Source: Pseudarthrobacter sp. MM222
GTDB taxonomy: Bacteria > Actinomycetota > Actinomycetes > Actinomycetales > Micrococcaceae
Length of the DNA: 64,000 nt
NCBI RefSeq assembly: GCF_947090775.1
Contig: NZ_OX352321.1
Span: forward strand, 3,844,001 to 3,908,000
Reading direction: 5' to 3'
Shown here: in pieces, positions 10,224 to 19,411 of the stretch
Layout of the letters: every line of letters begins with the position of its first letter
Position numbering within the stretch: position 1 is the stretch's first letter
Notes under the pieces: generated by a model
What the model was told of the DNA's origin: nothing
What the model saw: only the letters and a program-made list of their open reading frames with translations
The model's database searches: none
Position numbers and translations under genes: made by a program

Positions 10224-11267
10224 CTATTGCCGGGGAGCCGCGATGGAATCGCGGCGCACCAGGGGGCAACTCAGAATGGTCGGGTGAAGTGCCATGAGGG
10301 AAAGGTCGGTCTTCCCCTCGACGGCGTCAATCAGGTGCTCGGTGGCCCAAGCACCCATCTCGTAGTGAGGCAGGGCCACGGTGGTGAGGCCCGGGTAAAG
10401 GTTGGCGGCGATCAGTTCCTGGTCATCGAAGCCGACGACTGAAAGGTCAGCGGGGATGGTGAGCCCCAACTCAGCAGCGGCGCGGTAGGCTCCCATTGCC
10501 ATCCGGTCGTTGTAGCAGAACAAGCCGGTGGGCGGGTCCTCGCGTGCCAGGATCCGCCGGGCCGCTTCATAGCCGCCTTGCACCTCGGAGACCTCGGACT
10601 CGACAGGTGCCGCGTCGCCGTCGAGCCCTGCTTCAGTCAGCGTGGCCCGGAAGGCCTGGAGCCGCTGACGGGTTGCGGGGACATCATCGGTGTTGTTGAT
10701 AAAGCCCACCCGGGTGTGGCCCGCCTGGAGGAGCGCGCCCACGGCGGCGCGCGCCCCACCTTCCTCGTCGGGGATCACGGCTGTGATGTTTCCGCCGGTG
10801 GCCACCGAGTCGACCAGGACGGAGGGCACGCTGCCGAGGCTGGCCGGCAGCTCCACGTTACGGTGGTACATGGTGGCGTAGAGGATTCCGTCCACCCGGC
10901 GTTCCAGGAGCGCCTCGACGTCGGCCTGCCGGGATTCGAGGCTGGCTGAGCCGGAGGTGTTGATGATCATGAGGTTGTACCCCCGGGCTTTGGCGGCCTC
11001 CTCAGCGCCCAGGATGATCCGGCCGGCGTGGGGCGTGGTGGCGATTTCCTCGCTGACCAGACCCAGCATGCCGGTCCTCTGCGTGCGAAGGGCCTGGGCA
11101 AGGCGGTTGGGGCCATAGCCAAGTTCCTCCGCAATGGCCCTGACTTTGTCCCTGGTTTCGGGGCTGATGCGAGCGTAGGAAACCTCGTTGAGGACGTGGG
11201 AGACGGTGGTCACGGAGACGCCGGCAGCGACGGCCACGTCCTTGATCCCGATGTTCCTGTTGCTCAT
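10224..11267 (-). CDS. LacI-family transcriptional regulator of the fructan locus
   Basis: This 347-residue protein has an N-terminal LacI helix-turn-helix, IKDVAVAAGVSVTTVSHVLN at about residues 8-27. A periplasmic-binding-protein-like effector domain follows. It is flanked by the transporter genes upstream and GH32/kinase genes downstream on the same strand, so it probably represses this locus in response to a fructose-containing sugar. A candidate operator lies at 14831-14850. The 282-bp gap before it (11268-11549) contains no supported gene. Confidence 0.93.
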   Translation of the reverse strand: MSNRNIGIKDVAVAAGVSVTTVSHVLNEVSYARISPETRDKVRAIAEELGYGPNRLAQALRTQRTGMLGLVSEEIATTPHAGRIILGAEEAAKARGYNLMIINTSGSASLESRQADVEALLERRVDGILYATMYHRNVELPASLGSVPSVLVDSVATGGNITAVIPDEEGGARAAVGALLQAGHTRVGFINNTDDVPATRQRLQAFRATLTEAGLDGDAAPVESEVSEVQGGYEAARRILAREDPPTGLFCYNDRMAMGAYRAAAELGLTIPADLSVVGFDDQELIAANLYPGLTTVALPHYEMGAWATEHLIDAVEGKTDLSLMALHPTILSCPLVRRDSIAAPRQ

Positions 11268-11549
11268 CTTTCTCCCACGTCCTTATGGTTGGTAATGCTC
11301 TTGAGGGGCCGGGTTCACTCGTCCCGGCGGCCGTGTTCGGGCCAGCGGCGAGGAAGCCGTTCCTCGACCGGAGGCAGCTCTTAGTCGTGCGCGTGCTTGC
11401 CGGCCTGTTATCAGTAGGCTACCGAGGAATAGTCGTTGCCCTTGCGCCAAGCCGTTCGGCGGGCCGTTGGGCTGCCAAAATTCCATGTTCTCCTGCACAC
11501 CTTTCGGCGCTTTCCCGTGCGGGTTGTTGTTCGTTTCTTTGTTGGTGGT

Positions 11550-12517
11550 TTAGCCCTTGACGGCACCGAGCGTCATGCCTGCGACGATCTTGCGCTGCAA
11601 AAGAAGCGTGAGGAGGATGACCGGGATGGAGTACACGGCGGCCAGCGCCGTCATGGACCCCCAGTCCAGGCCGAACTGGGTCTGGAAGTTGGCGATCACC
11701 ACCGGGGTTGTCTGGGACCGGATGGCGGTCATGAGGAGGGCGAAAAGGAACTCGTTCCAGGAGGCGAGGAAGGCGAAGATCGCGGTGACCGCGATGCCGC
11801 CGGAAACCACCGGGATCACCACCCGCCACAAGGCACCGAGCCTGCTGCACCCATCCACCGTCGCGGCCTCTTCAAGGTCATTGGGAACGGCTTCGAAGAA
11901 GCTGGACATGAGCCAGATGGACAGCGGCAACGAGATGGTGGTGTGGGCGATGGAGAGGGCGATAGGGTATCGGCCAGACCGGCGGAGGCCATCATCGAAG
12001 CGAGCGGGATGCCGATAGCTACCGGCGGCACCATGCGGGTCACCAGCGCTGCCATGATGAACACCCGCCCGCTCGGCGTCTTGTAACGCGTGATGCCGTA
12101 TGCGGCCGGAACCGCCAGCACGAGGGACAGGACCGTGCTTATGACCGCCGTCTGCGCGCTGTTGATGAACGAGGCCATAACTCCGCTGCGGCCCAGGGCG
12201 TTAATGTAGTTCTCCAGCGTCCATTCCCTGGGCAGGACCGTGGGCGGCACCGCGATTGTGTCGATCGGCGTTTTGAAGGAAGTGAACAGCAGGTAGAGGA
12301 ACGGGAAGCCGTAGAAGATCATCGCGGCCGCGAGGAGGATCCACAGCAGGATGCGGGTGCTGCGCTTGCCGGCCTCAAGGCCCTCGGCATGGTGGCGACG
12401 GCGGCGCGCACCGTTGCCTCCTGAAACCTTGGTGGGGAGCGCGGGAAGCGCCGTTGTGGTTGGCATGGTGGTCTCCGTTGCGGCTGGACCTTGAACGCGG
12501 GGGTCTGCGAGACTCAT
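11550..12517 (-). pseudogene. Sugar ABC permease, MalG type, with a single-base frameshift
   Basis: The N-terminal part starts MSLADPRVQG at 12517, overlapping the stop of the upstream permease (ATGA), and reads to SAGLADTL. The homologous sequence then continues in another frame: IALSIAHTTISLPLSIWLMS, then NDLEEAATVDG, the EAA-type loop, ending LLLQRKIVAGMTLGAVKG. The switch is near 11965-11972, where CTATCG appears to lack one base (expected Leu-Ile). Corrected length is about 322 residues with six membrane segments. It would be the second permease of the fructan importer. A sequencing error is an equally good explanation. Confidence 0.85.
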
Positions 12518-13404
12518 CAGTTGTCCTTTCCTGGCCGCCAGATGGTGGAAACCGCGAAGAAGGCGACGGCGAGCATGGCCAGCAGGTAGATGGTGCCCAT
12601 GGCGCTTGCCAGTCCGGGATCGCCGAAGCGGATCATGGTGCGGTAAATCAGCAGGCTCATGGTTTCGGAGGCGGACTGGGGGCCGCCGTTGGTCTGGATG
12701 AGGATGGTGTCGAAGGCCCGTGCTGCGTCGATGCCGCGGACCACCAGCGCGACGGCGATGACGGGCCGCAGGAGGGGAAGGATGATGCGGAACAGCATGG
12801 CGGGCGCACGGGCACCGTCCAGGCGGGCCGCTTCGATCAGGTCGCCGGGGATGTTCTGCAGCCCGGCAAACAGCACCAGGCACATGAATGACGTTGTGAG
12901 CCAGATGTCTGGAATGGCCACCGAGAACAGCACGATGTTGGGGTCGGACAACCAGCCGATCTGGTTGGGGTTGGCCAGCAGCCCGGCCTGGTGCATGAGG
13001 GTTCCGATCAGGCCGAAGTTGTCGATCATGAGGAACTTCCACAGCAGGCCTGCCACGATCGGCGCAATCATGAGCGGGTACAGGAACACGGTCCGCCAGA
13101 TCTGGGAGTTGCGGCCCAGCATCGTGAAGAGCAGTGCCATGCCCAGCCCGAGGGCGAATTCGAGGGTGACCACCACCAGCGTGTAGGCGAGGGTGCGCCA
13201 GCCGGCGCCCATAAACGCCTCCGAGGCGAAGGCCCGGAAGTAGTTGTCCAGGCCCACGAAGTCGCGGGGTCCGCCGGCGATGGGCGAGATTTTGAAGAAG
13301 CTGTCAGCCACCAGGCGAAATAGCGGATAGGCCACGAAGATGGCGAGGAACAAAGCCGCCGGGGCCATCAGAAACACTGCGAAGCGGCGATCGGAGATGC
13401 GCAC
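12517..13404 (-). CDS. Sugar ABC transporter permease, MalF type
   Basis: This 295-residue inner-membrane protein has about six hydrophobic segments, beginning FAVFLMAPAALFLAIFVAYP. It carries the permease EAA-loop pattern IPGDLIEAARLDGARAPAMLF near residue 195, which contacts the ATPase. It lies between the binding-protein gene and the MalG-type gene. No ATPase is encoded here, as is common in actinobacteria that use a shared MsiK-like ATPase. The substrate is inferred to be an oligofructoside or difructose anhydride. Confidence 0.92.
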   Translation of the reverse strand: MRISDRRFAVFLMAPAALFLAIFVAYPLFRLVADSFFKISPIAGGPRDFVGLDNYFRAFASEAFMGAGWRTLAYTLVVVTLEFALGLGMALLFTMLGRNSQIWRTVFLYPLMIAPIVAGLLWKFLMIDNFGLIGTLMHQAGLLANPNQIGWLSDPNIVLFSVAIPDIWLTTSFMCLVLFAGLQNIPGDLIEAARLDGARAPAMLFRIILPLLRPVIAVALVVRGIDAARAFDTILIQTNGGPQSASETMSLLIYRTMIRFGDPGLASAMGTIYLLAMLAVAFFAVSTIWRPGKDN

Positions 13405-13469
13405 GGTTTTCTCTTCTGTTTGTTGGGGCCGCGGCCGGCACCGGTTGGGCAGGTGCCGGCCGCGGAGTC

Positions 13470-14753
13470 TTACTTGAGGAGGTCCTGGATCTGCTTCTTG
13501 GCGTCAGCCAGGAGGGCCGCGGAGTCCCCGCCGGCCACGGCTTTCTGCAGGAGCGGCACCAGGACGGTGTCCACGATCTGTTGCCACTTTTCGGTTGCCG
13601 GCCGGGTGGCCGTGGCGGCACCGTTGAGCGTTTTGATCAGCGGGCCGAAGCTCTCGTAGCCGGCCTTGTCCTGGTACTTCTCGAAGGCCGAGATGCGCGA
13701 GGCGAGGCCCAGGCTGGACTCGATGCCCAGGCTGTTGTAGTCGTAGGCGCACTTGACGAACTTCTTGGCGTTGTCCGTGTTCTTGGTGGCTTTGGGGACC
13801 GAGAGGTACCAAGGGCCGGGAACACCGGCCACGCCTGCGCTGCCGCCGATCATCGGAGCCGCGCCAACCTTGCCGGCAACCGGTGCGTCCTTGGGGATTT
13901 GGCGGTAAGCGTGGGCCCAGAAGCGGGTCATGGCGGTCTTGCCCTGGTTGAACAGGTTCTGCGCTGCTGCCCAGTCCACCTGCGCCGCACCCGGAGGCGC
14001 ATAGCTGGTCAGGCTGGTGTAGAAGTCCAGTGCTTCCTTGTGGGCCGCGTTGTCAATCACGACGTTATTGTTCTCATCGAGGACCACCGGGGAACCGGCC
14101 TGGAGGACATGGGCCAGCCATTCGGTCTCGACGCCACCCTTCACGTCAGTGCCGTACATGCCGTCCTTCGTGAAAAATTCAGAGATGTCCTGGTATTGCT
14201 TCCACGTGGTCGGAGCGGCGAGTTCGTAACCGTACTTGGCCTTGAAGTCGGCCTTGTTCTTGGCGTCCTCGAAGAGGTCCTTGCGGTAAAGGATGATTTC
14301 GGCGTTGGTCCAGGCCGGCATGCCGATAAAGTGCCCGTCCACGTTCGCTTCTTTGACGAGGGCCGGGAAGATGTCCTTCTTGGCTTCGTCGGTGAAGAGC
14401 TCGTCAATGGGCTGGACAGCGTCCTTGAAGCTGGGCAGCCAGACGGAGTCGAGCGCGGCGACGTCGAAGGAGACGTTGCCGGAGGAGAACTCGCTGGAGA
14501 GCCTGTTGAACATGCCGTCGTAGGGCAGTTCGACGAAGTTGACGTCGATTCCCGCGTTTTTCTTGCACTGTTCGGCGACGCCTGTCAGTTCGGCGTGGCC
14601 GCCGGCCTCGACGAGGACGTTGACGGTGCTCGCGGCGCTACCCGACGTCGCTGCCGGGCCCCCCGCGCCGCAGGCGGTTACGGCTAGAAGCACCGCGGTG
14701 GACAGGCCGCCAAGGGCGGTGATCCGGGAAATCGTGGTTCGAGAGGACATCAC
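13470..14753 (-). CDS. Sugar ABC transporter substrate-binding lipoprotein
   Basis: This 427-residue extracellular solute-binding protein has a lipoprotein signal: positively charged start, GGLSTAVLLAVTACG with a lipobox (LAVTAC), then a low-complexity Ala/Ser linker. The remainder is family-1 sugar-binding-protein-like (VNVLVEAGGHAE, then GMPAWTNAEIILYRKDLFED near residue 145). It is the first gene of the fructan importer operon. Start MMSS at 14753 or MSS at 14750 cannot be separated. A LacI-type operator lies about 80 bp upstream. Confidence 0.92.
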   Translation of the reverse strand: MMSSRTTISRITALGGLSTAVLLAVTACGAGGPAATSGSAASTVNVLVEAGGHAELTGVAEQCKKNAGIDVNFVELPYDGMFNRLSSEFSSGNVSFDVAALDSVWLPSFKDAVQPIDELFTDEAKKDIFPALVKEANVDGHFIGMPAWTNAEIILYRKDLFEDAKNKADFKAKYGYELAAPTTWKQYQDISEFFTKDGMYGTDVKGGVETEWLAHVLQAGSPVVLDENNNVVIDNAAHKEALDFYTSLTSYAPPGAAQVDWAAAQNLFNQGKTAMTRFWAHAYRQIPKDAPVAGKVGAAPMIGGSAGVAGVPGPWYLSVPKATKNTDNAKKFVKCAYDYNSLGIESSLGLASRISAFEKYQDKAGYESFGPLIKTLNGAATATRPATEKWQQIVDTVLVPLLQKAVAGGDSAALLADAKKQIQDLLK

Positions 14754-14830
14754 TGTCGACTCCCTTTCTTTGAACGGAATCTACGGTTGGGGTGGGGCAG
14801 GAAACTTTCACGTCTAGGTGAAAAATCGTT

Positions 14831-14850
14831 TTGCCAAATCGACTTGGCAA
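14831..14850. promoter_or_regulatory. LacI-type operator upstream of the fructan importer operon
   Basis: TTGCCAAATCGACTTGGCAA is an inverted repeat with 7-bp arms and a central CG, the classic symmetry of LacI-family sites. It lies 78 bp upstream of the binding-protein start and in front of an operon that contains a LacI regulator. A similar but weaker sequence (ATCGTTTTGCCAA) overlaps its left side. Confidence 0.6.
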
Positions 14851-15337
14851 CACATTAGGGCCGTCGGGAGATGCGTGTCAAGCATCACATCGAAATGTTG
14901 CGGATCCTTGGCGACGCTATTGGCAGCCGCCACCACGTAAGCCACGGCTGAGGACCAATCGTTTTGGCAGATTGGCAGCGTCCCGCATGGTTCTCAACGG
15001 CACGCGGGCGGTTGGAGGATGCCGAGCCGCAAAGTTTCAGCAGCCCCTTCATAAGGGATAAGACTGACACTCACCGGCGACCGCGAAATTCTTCACGCCT
15101 CCGACGCCTTCGGCCCGGCCGAACCCGCTTCGACCCGTACAACCTGTTCCGCCTCAACCACAACATCGTGCCGACCTCCGCCTGAGACAGCGAAGGCAGA
15201 CACGGTGCCGGGGGAGGCCGGACAATTTTCACTGCTACCGCTGAATTTGGCGCAGTGGTACGTTCAGCGTCATCAGGATGTCCGCACGCGGCTGCTATCC
15301 AGCCCGGCTCCTGGACCAACCCCGGAAAGCCGAGGCA
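14851..15337. other. Intergenic region without a supported gene
   Basis: This is about 490 bp between the divergent fructan importer and the small gene at 15338. Besides an imperfect second operator-like sequence (CCAATCGTTTTGG near 14955-14967), no coding frame with family resemblance and no stable hairpin was recognised. It probably carries the promoters of both flanking units. Confidence 0.4.
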
Positions 15338-15601
15338 ATGATGCCAACACTAATGATTTTCCACGAAGTCGACGACGTTAAGCGCTGGCTCAGGTCACCA
15401 AAAAGGGAAGAGGTATTTGGGCCTCTGGGCATCACGGTTCGGACGTTTATCGACCCGGCGAAGAGCAACCGTGTAGGCCTGATCGTCCAGGTCCCCGACA
15501 TGGAAACTTTCCAGCGAATGATGGAGTCCGGAGAGGCAGCCGAAGCGATGAAATTCGACGGCGTCCGTCCGGAAACCATCCTGACGCTGGTCGAGCCGTG
15601 A
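15338..15601 (+). CDS. Small conserved hypothetical protein
   Basis: This is an 87-residue protein beginning MMPTLMIFHEVDDVKRWLRS. Its alternation of beta-strand and helix segments and length suggest a ferredoxin-like or dimeric alpha/beta-barrel fold. I recognise the type as a conserved short actinobacterial protein but no function is known to me. An ATG at 15341 is an alternative start. The upstream part of the open frame (from 15278) has no ribosome-binding site and was excluded. A hairpin repeat follows at 15644. Confidence 0.65.
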   Translation: MMPTLMIFHEVDDVKRWLRSPKREEVFGPLGITVRTFIDPAKSNRVGLIVQVPDMETFQRMMESGEAAEAMKFDGVRPETILTLVEP

Positions 15602-15643
15602 CTCGGTCATAAGCTCAGCCGCCCAGGAATGGACCTGCCAAGC

Positions 15644-15673
15644 GGACGATGGCGGGACCTCCCGCCGTCGTCC
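15644..15673. terminator. G+C-rich hairpin repeat, copy 1
   Basis: Arms GGACGATGGCGGG and CCCGCCGTCGTCC form a 13-bp stem (one G-T pair) with loop ACCT. It lies between the ends of the convergent genes at 15338 and 15689, so it can serve both as a terminator. It is one of five related hairpins in the window. Confidence 0.65.
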
Positions 15674-15688
15674 GCGTCCGTCGGGTGC

Positions 15689-16729
15689 CTACTGGCGGAA
15701 GGGGACCTTTTCCCAGGCCAGAACGTCCGCGCCATCGGCACTGTTGCCGGCGACGGTGAACCTGACGTAGTTGGTGGCGTTGGCGGATCCGTCCACGGTG
15801 ATGCGCTGCAGGTCATCGGCGGCGGGCCGGCCGTAGATCTCCAGCCAGGGTGAGCCCTCCGCAAGCGGCTGGTTCTCGGCGAAGACGTGGCTGTCGCCGT
15901 TGATGAGGTAAACCGGGGCGTCGAAGCTATTGGTCTCGTCGATGATGGCCTGCACAATTTCGCGGAAGCCGGACATGGTGTCCGGGTTGGCGGTCGCGGC
16001 GGCGAGCAGGGACGGGTCGAACATGTCGGCCTGGGTCATCAGGACAACGGCGCGGTCGTTGCGGCGTTCGGCGTCAGTGAAGGTGTCGCGGATCTGGGCC
16101 AGTACGGCGTCCGTCCGGTGCTCAACTTCGGCCAACTGCTCGGGCGTGGCTGTGGTTTCGCCCAGGCCGGTCCACGGCTGCAGCGAGTTGTTGCTGCCCT
16201 GGATATTCAGCACGGAGAACGCCACCCGGTTCTGGGTGAAGCGGACGTTTTCCGGCAGCCCGAGGTCCGCCTGGGTTCTGACAGGCATGGTGGCGCCCAA
16301 GGTCTTGCCGGGCTCGTTGAAGAAGACATCCCGCAGCTTGTCGAGCCGTTTCAGCGGGTTGTAGGCGCCGTTGTTGGTGCGGTGGCAGTCCACCCATTCG
16401 TTGTCGCCCGGGGTGAAGACCAGCGGGTGCTCGAAGGTGTCGAACTGTGCGCGGATGGTCTCGAAGTACTCGTCCGAGCAGACCGAGGAGCCGTTCTTGA
16501 TGTCGCCCACGTGGGTGACGAACTTCAGCGCGCTGTCGGCGTTGATGTCCTGGATGCGCGCGGGGAACTTCGCGATTTCGGCCTCGCCGTAGGGGATGTC
16601 GCCGATCACGCCGAATGTGAACGCCTGGCTGTCGGCGGTGTTGTTGGCGGCAGTGGCGGGCTGGGACGCAAGGAGTCCGAGCGCCAGGACGGCTGCCGCC
16701 GTCGTCGTTTTGATGGTCATTGAAGGCAT
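15689..16729 (-). CDS. Secreted calcineurin-like metallophosphoesterase
   Basis: This 346-residue protein has an N-terminal signal peptide (TAAAVLALGLLASQPATAA, cleavage near residue 28). The body resembles metallophosphoesterases: FGVIGDIPYG, THVGDIKNG, FTPGDNEW and, near the C terminus, LINGDSHVF, giving the Asp, Asn and His metal ligands. It probably hydrolyses an extracellular phosphoester. It is followed upstream by a secreted PLC-like gene on the same strand (16776), so both may serve phosphate or phospholipid scavenging; that is inference. Confidence 0.8.
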   Translation of the reverse strand: MPSMTIKTTTAAAVLALGLLASQPATAANNTADSQAFTFGVIGDIPYGEAEIAKFPARIQDINADSALKFVTHVGDIKNGSSVCSDEYFETIRAQFDTFEHPLVFTPGDNEWVDCHRTNNGAYNPLKRLDKLRDVFFNEPGKTLGATMPVRTQADLGLPENVRFTQNRVAFSVLNIQGSNNSLQPWTGLGETTATPEQLAEVEHRTDAVLAQIRDTFTDAERRNDRAVVLMTQADMFDPSLLAAATANPDTMSGFREIVQAIIDETNSFDAPVYLINGDSHVFAENQPLAEGSPWLEIYGRPAADDLQRITVDGSANATNYVRFTVAGNSADGADVLAWEKVPFRQ

Positions 16730-16775
16730 GACGGTGTTCCACTTCTTTGCGGGGTTGGGGCTTGAGGTGTGCGGC

Positions 16776-17630
16776 TTAGGCCCCGCGGGCGGTCAGGAAC
16801 TGCTGCAGCGCGGCGAGGTCGTCCGTGTTGATGTGGTCCACGCCGGCGTCGAAGAGTTCGTTCCAGATGGCTTCGCGTGCGGTGCCGGGCATGTCGGGGG
16901 TGGCCCAGAAGCGGACACGGAAGCCATTGGCGTGCGCGTCGGCCACGTAGGCGCGCAGTTCGGCGTGCTCGGCCTCCGGCATGGGGCCTACGCCCTGCCA
17001 GGTGAAGAGCTTGGTCCAGTTGTCGCTGACCAGCGGCATCAGGCCGGCAGGCCTTCCGGAGGTGAGGTCTGCGGAGCGGCCATCGTAGAAGCTGAAGCGC
17101 TTCTCCTGCGCCTGCATGGTGGCCAGCGGCCGGTTTCCGCTGACGACCGCGGTGACCGGGCCGTTCTTGGTGGTGCCGTGGCTGTAGCGGCTCATGATGT
17201 CGCGGTGCTCGGCCAGTTCCTGCTCGATTGCGGCGTACGTGGATTCGCCGTCGCTCTTGATGTCGATAAGAAGTTGCAGGCTGCCATCCCACTTCGGGTA
17301 GACACTGTTGCCCTGGCCGCGGACCAGATCCTGGAGCGGATCGAGGTAGAGCCTCTCGAGCGTAACGCCGGGCTGGACATCCTCCAGGTCGTGGGCAACC
17401 ATCAGCTCGCCGTCCACCAGCCACACGTCCGCTTCCACGCTGGTGAAGCCATGCTCCAGCGCATCAAACAGGGGACGGTCGTGCTCATAGTCGTTGTGCG
17501 CATGTGCCTGGGCGAGCGGCTGGCCGACGACGGGAGCCGGCTTGGTTGCCTCTGCCGGGGCAGGGGCTGCTGCTGTCCCGGCCAGGGAGGCAAGGACGGC
17601 GACGGCGGCAAGGGTGCTTTTCACGAACAC
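16776..17630 (-). CDS. Secreted PLC-like phosphodiesterase (AIM6/GDPD-like TIM barrel)
   Basis: This 284-residue protein has a signal peptide (STLAAVAVLASLAGTAAA). A TIM-barrel phosphodiesterase domain follows, with HAHNDYEHDRPLFDAL near residue 45 and SVEADVWLVDGELMVAHD near residue 67. These carry the His/Glu/Asp/His active-site pattern of PI-PLC/GDPD proteins and closely resemble the AIM6 branch. The GTG start at 17630 was chosen because AAGGAG lies 6 bases upstream and the signal peptide starts there; the longer frame to 17822 lacks these. It is 46 bp upstream of the metallophosphoesterase gene. Confidence 0.8.
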   Translation of the reverse strand: MFVKSTLAAVAVLASLAGTAAAPAPAEATKPAPVVGQPLAQAHAHNDYEHDRPLFDALEHGFTSVEADVWLVDGELMVAHDLEDVQPGVTLERLYLDPLQDLVRGQGNSVYPKWDGSLQLLIDIKSDGESTYAAIEQELAEHRDIMSRYSHGTTKNGPVTAVVSGNRPLATMQAQEKRFSFYDGRSADLTSGRPAGLMPLVSDNWTKLFTWQGVGPMPEAEHAELRAYVADAHANGFRVRFWATPDMPGTAREAIWNELFDAGVDHINTDDLAALQQFLTARGA

Positions 17631-17814
17631 GCAGTACTCCTTGAATGCAGGGGATTCTCCGCGCGGCACATGGGAACGTGCCGGGCGTAAGGGGGCGTGA
17701 AAAGACTGCTGGTCGTGGGAGAACGCTGGAGGGCGTGTTGGTGGCTGGTGGGTGAACTGGGAAGGACCATTGGCGTGGCGGGGCTGAGGGAGGCCCTGCC
17801 AGTGGTGCCCTAAG

Positions 17815-18699
17815 TCAGCCATCCAGGATCTGCCCGATCCCGAACTTTCCTACGCTGAACATCCGCGGATTGTCGTCGGAGTTGCTCAGCATGGCGGTGG
17901 ACAGGATGAGGGCCCAGCCACGGGCCCTCATCCAGGTGTCGGCTTCCACTGCGGCGCCAAAGGCGCCCATGAAGCGGTGGCGAGTGCCGGCGTCGAACAT
18001 CAGCCACCCCACCGCAAGATCGACAGCCGGGTCCCCCGCCCCGACGTCGCCGAAATCGATGACGCCGGCCAGGGAGCCGCGGTCCGCCAGCAGGATGTTG
18101 CCGGGGTGGAGGTCCCCGTGGAGCATCATCGGCGGACCATCCCAGGGTTTGGCGGCACAGGCATGCGCCCACACTGCTCTCAGCGCTGCCGCCTGCGGGT
18201 AGCGTTCGTGGTCCCCGAGCCGTTCCACCAGCACAGTGCCACTGTCTGTCAGCGGCACGCCTCGGAAAGGGTTCACCGGGACGCCGGTTTCGGCGGGCAC
18301 GTGAAGGGACAGCAGGAAATCTGCCAGGTCTTTAGCCGCCGGCCCGCGGCCTGGCGGGCCGGCGTCGGCCGCAGCGGTTCCGGGGACCCACCGCACGATG
18401 CTCCACGGCCATGGAAAGTCCGACGTCGGCCTGCCGGCATGGACGGGGACAGGAACCGCAACCGGGGAGCGGCGGGCTATGTCGGGAAGGTAGCGCTGCT
18501 CATGCAGTATCAGCGGGACGGCCTCCGCCCTGCGCGGCAGCCGGACGGCCAGGCCGTCACCGAGCCGGAAGGTCGCGTTGTCCCAGCCGTTCGCAACCCG
18601 CGTTAAAGGACAATCGCCGAGGTCGGGCCGCTGGTCCCGTACGAGGCGCTGGACGACGGTGTTGCTCACTTCCACCGTGGCTGGCGGCATTCGCGCCAT
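17815..18699 (-). CDS. Aminoglycoside phosphotransferase-fold kinase
   Basis: This 294-residue protein has the APH/choline-kinase signatures MLHGDLHPGNIL (catalytic Asp) and GVIDFGDVGAGDPAVDLA (metal-binding Asp). The family phosphorylates small molecules, including antibiotics, but the substrate cannot be told from sequence. An alternative start (MPPAT) lies four codons downstream. It is not obviously in an operon with its neighbours, and a hairpin repeat lies upstream at 18807. Confidence 0.8.
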   Translation of the reverse strand: MARMPPATVEVSNTVVQRLVRDQRPDLGDCPLTRVANGWDNATFRLGDGLAVRLPRRAEAVPLILHEQRYLPDIARRSPVAVPVPVHAGRPTSDFPWPWSIVRWVPGTAAADAGPPGRGPAAKDLADFLLSLHVPAETGVPVNPFRGVPLTDSGTVLVERLGDHERYPQAAALRAVWAHACAAKPWDGPPMMLHGDLHPGNILLADRGSLAGVIDFGDVGAGDPAVDLAVGWLMFDAGTRHRFMGAFGAAVEADTWMRARGWALILSTAMLSNSDDNPRMFSVGKFGIGQILDG

Positions 18700-18806
18700 T
18701 CAGAAATCCGCCTTTCTCGTCCCTGCAGTGCAGTCCGGTCCCTTTCCCTTGTCCGAATATAGTTCAAGACCCCGAGAGCGGACGGGGTGCAAAAGGACAT
18801 GGAAAG

Positions 18807-18836
18807 GGACGACGGCGGGACTTTCCGCCGTCGTCC
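18807..18836. terminator. G+C-rich hairpin repeat, copy 2
   Basis: Arms GGACGACGGCGG and CCGCCGTCGTCC form a perfect 12-bp stem with a 6-nt loop. It lies downstream of the small - strand gene at 18894 and upstream of the APH-like gene, consistent with termination of the former. Confidence 0.65.
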
Positions 18837-18893
18837 TGGGACAGCATGAAGTTGCGGCTAGCCAATCCAGTGGGGACCGCCGGATTTCAGCCG

Positions 18894-19202
18894 TCAGCCC
18901 GCGCCCTGACCCTCGCGCGCCATCTCTTCCAGAATCCTGGCTGTCGGCGCTGCCGTCATAAGCTGCCCTATCACCTCGGGTTTGTCCCACACCTGGCTGC
19001 GCAACTTTTCCAGAAAGCCGGTCGCGGCGTCTTTGGTGTCGAAGTCAAGGAGCACGGCCACGCTGTTCTGGTCCTCGGTATCCCTGAACAAGCGGACAGA
19101 CCGGGCGCCCGAGGCGGCTCGGCCTGCGGGATCGCTGTCAAAGACTTTCTTGAAGGCCTCGTAGTCCCGGACCGGATAGCTAACTTGCAGGGTGAACATC
19201 AT
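18894..19202 (-). CDS. Small hypothetical protein, dimeric alpha/beta-barrel-like
   Basis: This 102-residue protein starts MMFTLQVSYPVRDYEAFKKV and contains RLFRDTEDQNSVAVLLDFDT. That strand-helix-strand pattern is typical of small dimeric ferredoxin-like (ABM/EthD-like) proteins. Function unknown. An ATG at 19199 is an alternative start. A run of ribosome-binding-like bases (GGGAAAGGAACG) precedes the start. Confidence 0.65.
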   Translation of the reverse strand: MMFTLQVSYPVRDYEAFKKVFDSDPAGRAASGARSVRLFRDTEDQNSVAVLLDFDTKDAATGFLEKLRSQVWDKPEVIGQLMTAAPTARILEEMAREGQGAG

Positions 19203-19411
19203 CGTTCCTTTCCCTCGGGCTGAGTCAGAACCACGATAGGCCGTCCGACGCTATCCCGGTAGTGCCGGAGGGCGGCCTTGATCCGGTGCTCCGCTGCCCT
19301 CCTGACGCGTTTATTCGGGACCAGGTCCGGTCCGGCGTCAGCAGCCACGAGTTGTGAGTTGACCCGTTGTTTCGTTGCCGCGCTGAAGCAAAGGCATTTA
19401 TGAGCTCCGGC

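Noticed and set aside
11283..11498. 71-residue - strand open frame in the gap before the lacI gene
   Set aside because: No ribosome-binding site, no recognisable domain and an Arg/Pro-rich composition typical of chance frames.
15049..15055. CATAAGG near 15050 and CATAAGC near 15608 and 18957 as members of the glycoside motif
   Set aside because: They differ at the last base, lack flanking arms and do not lie before related genes.
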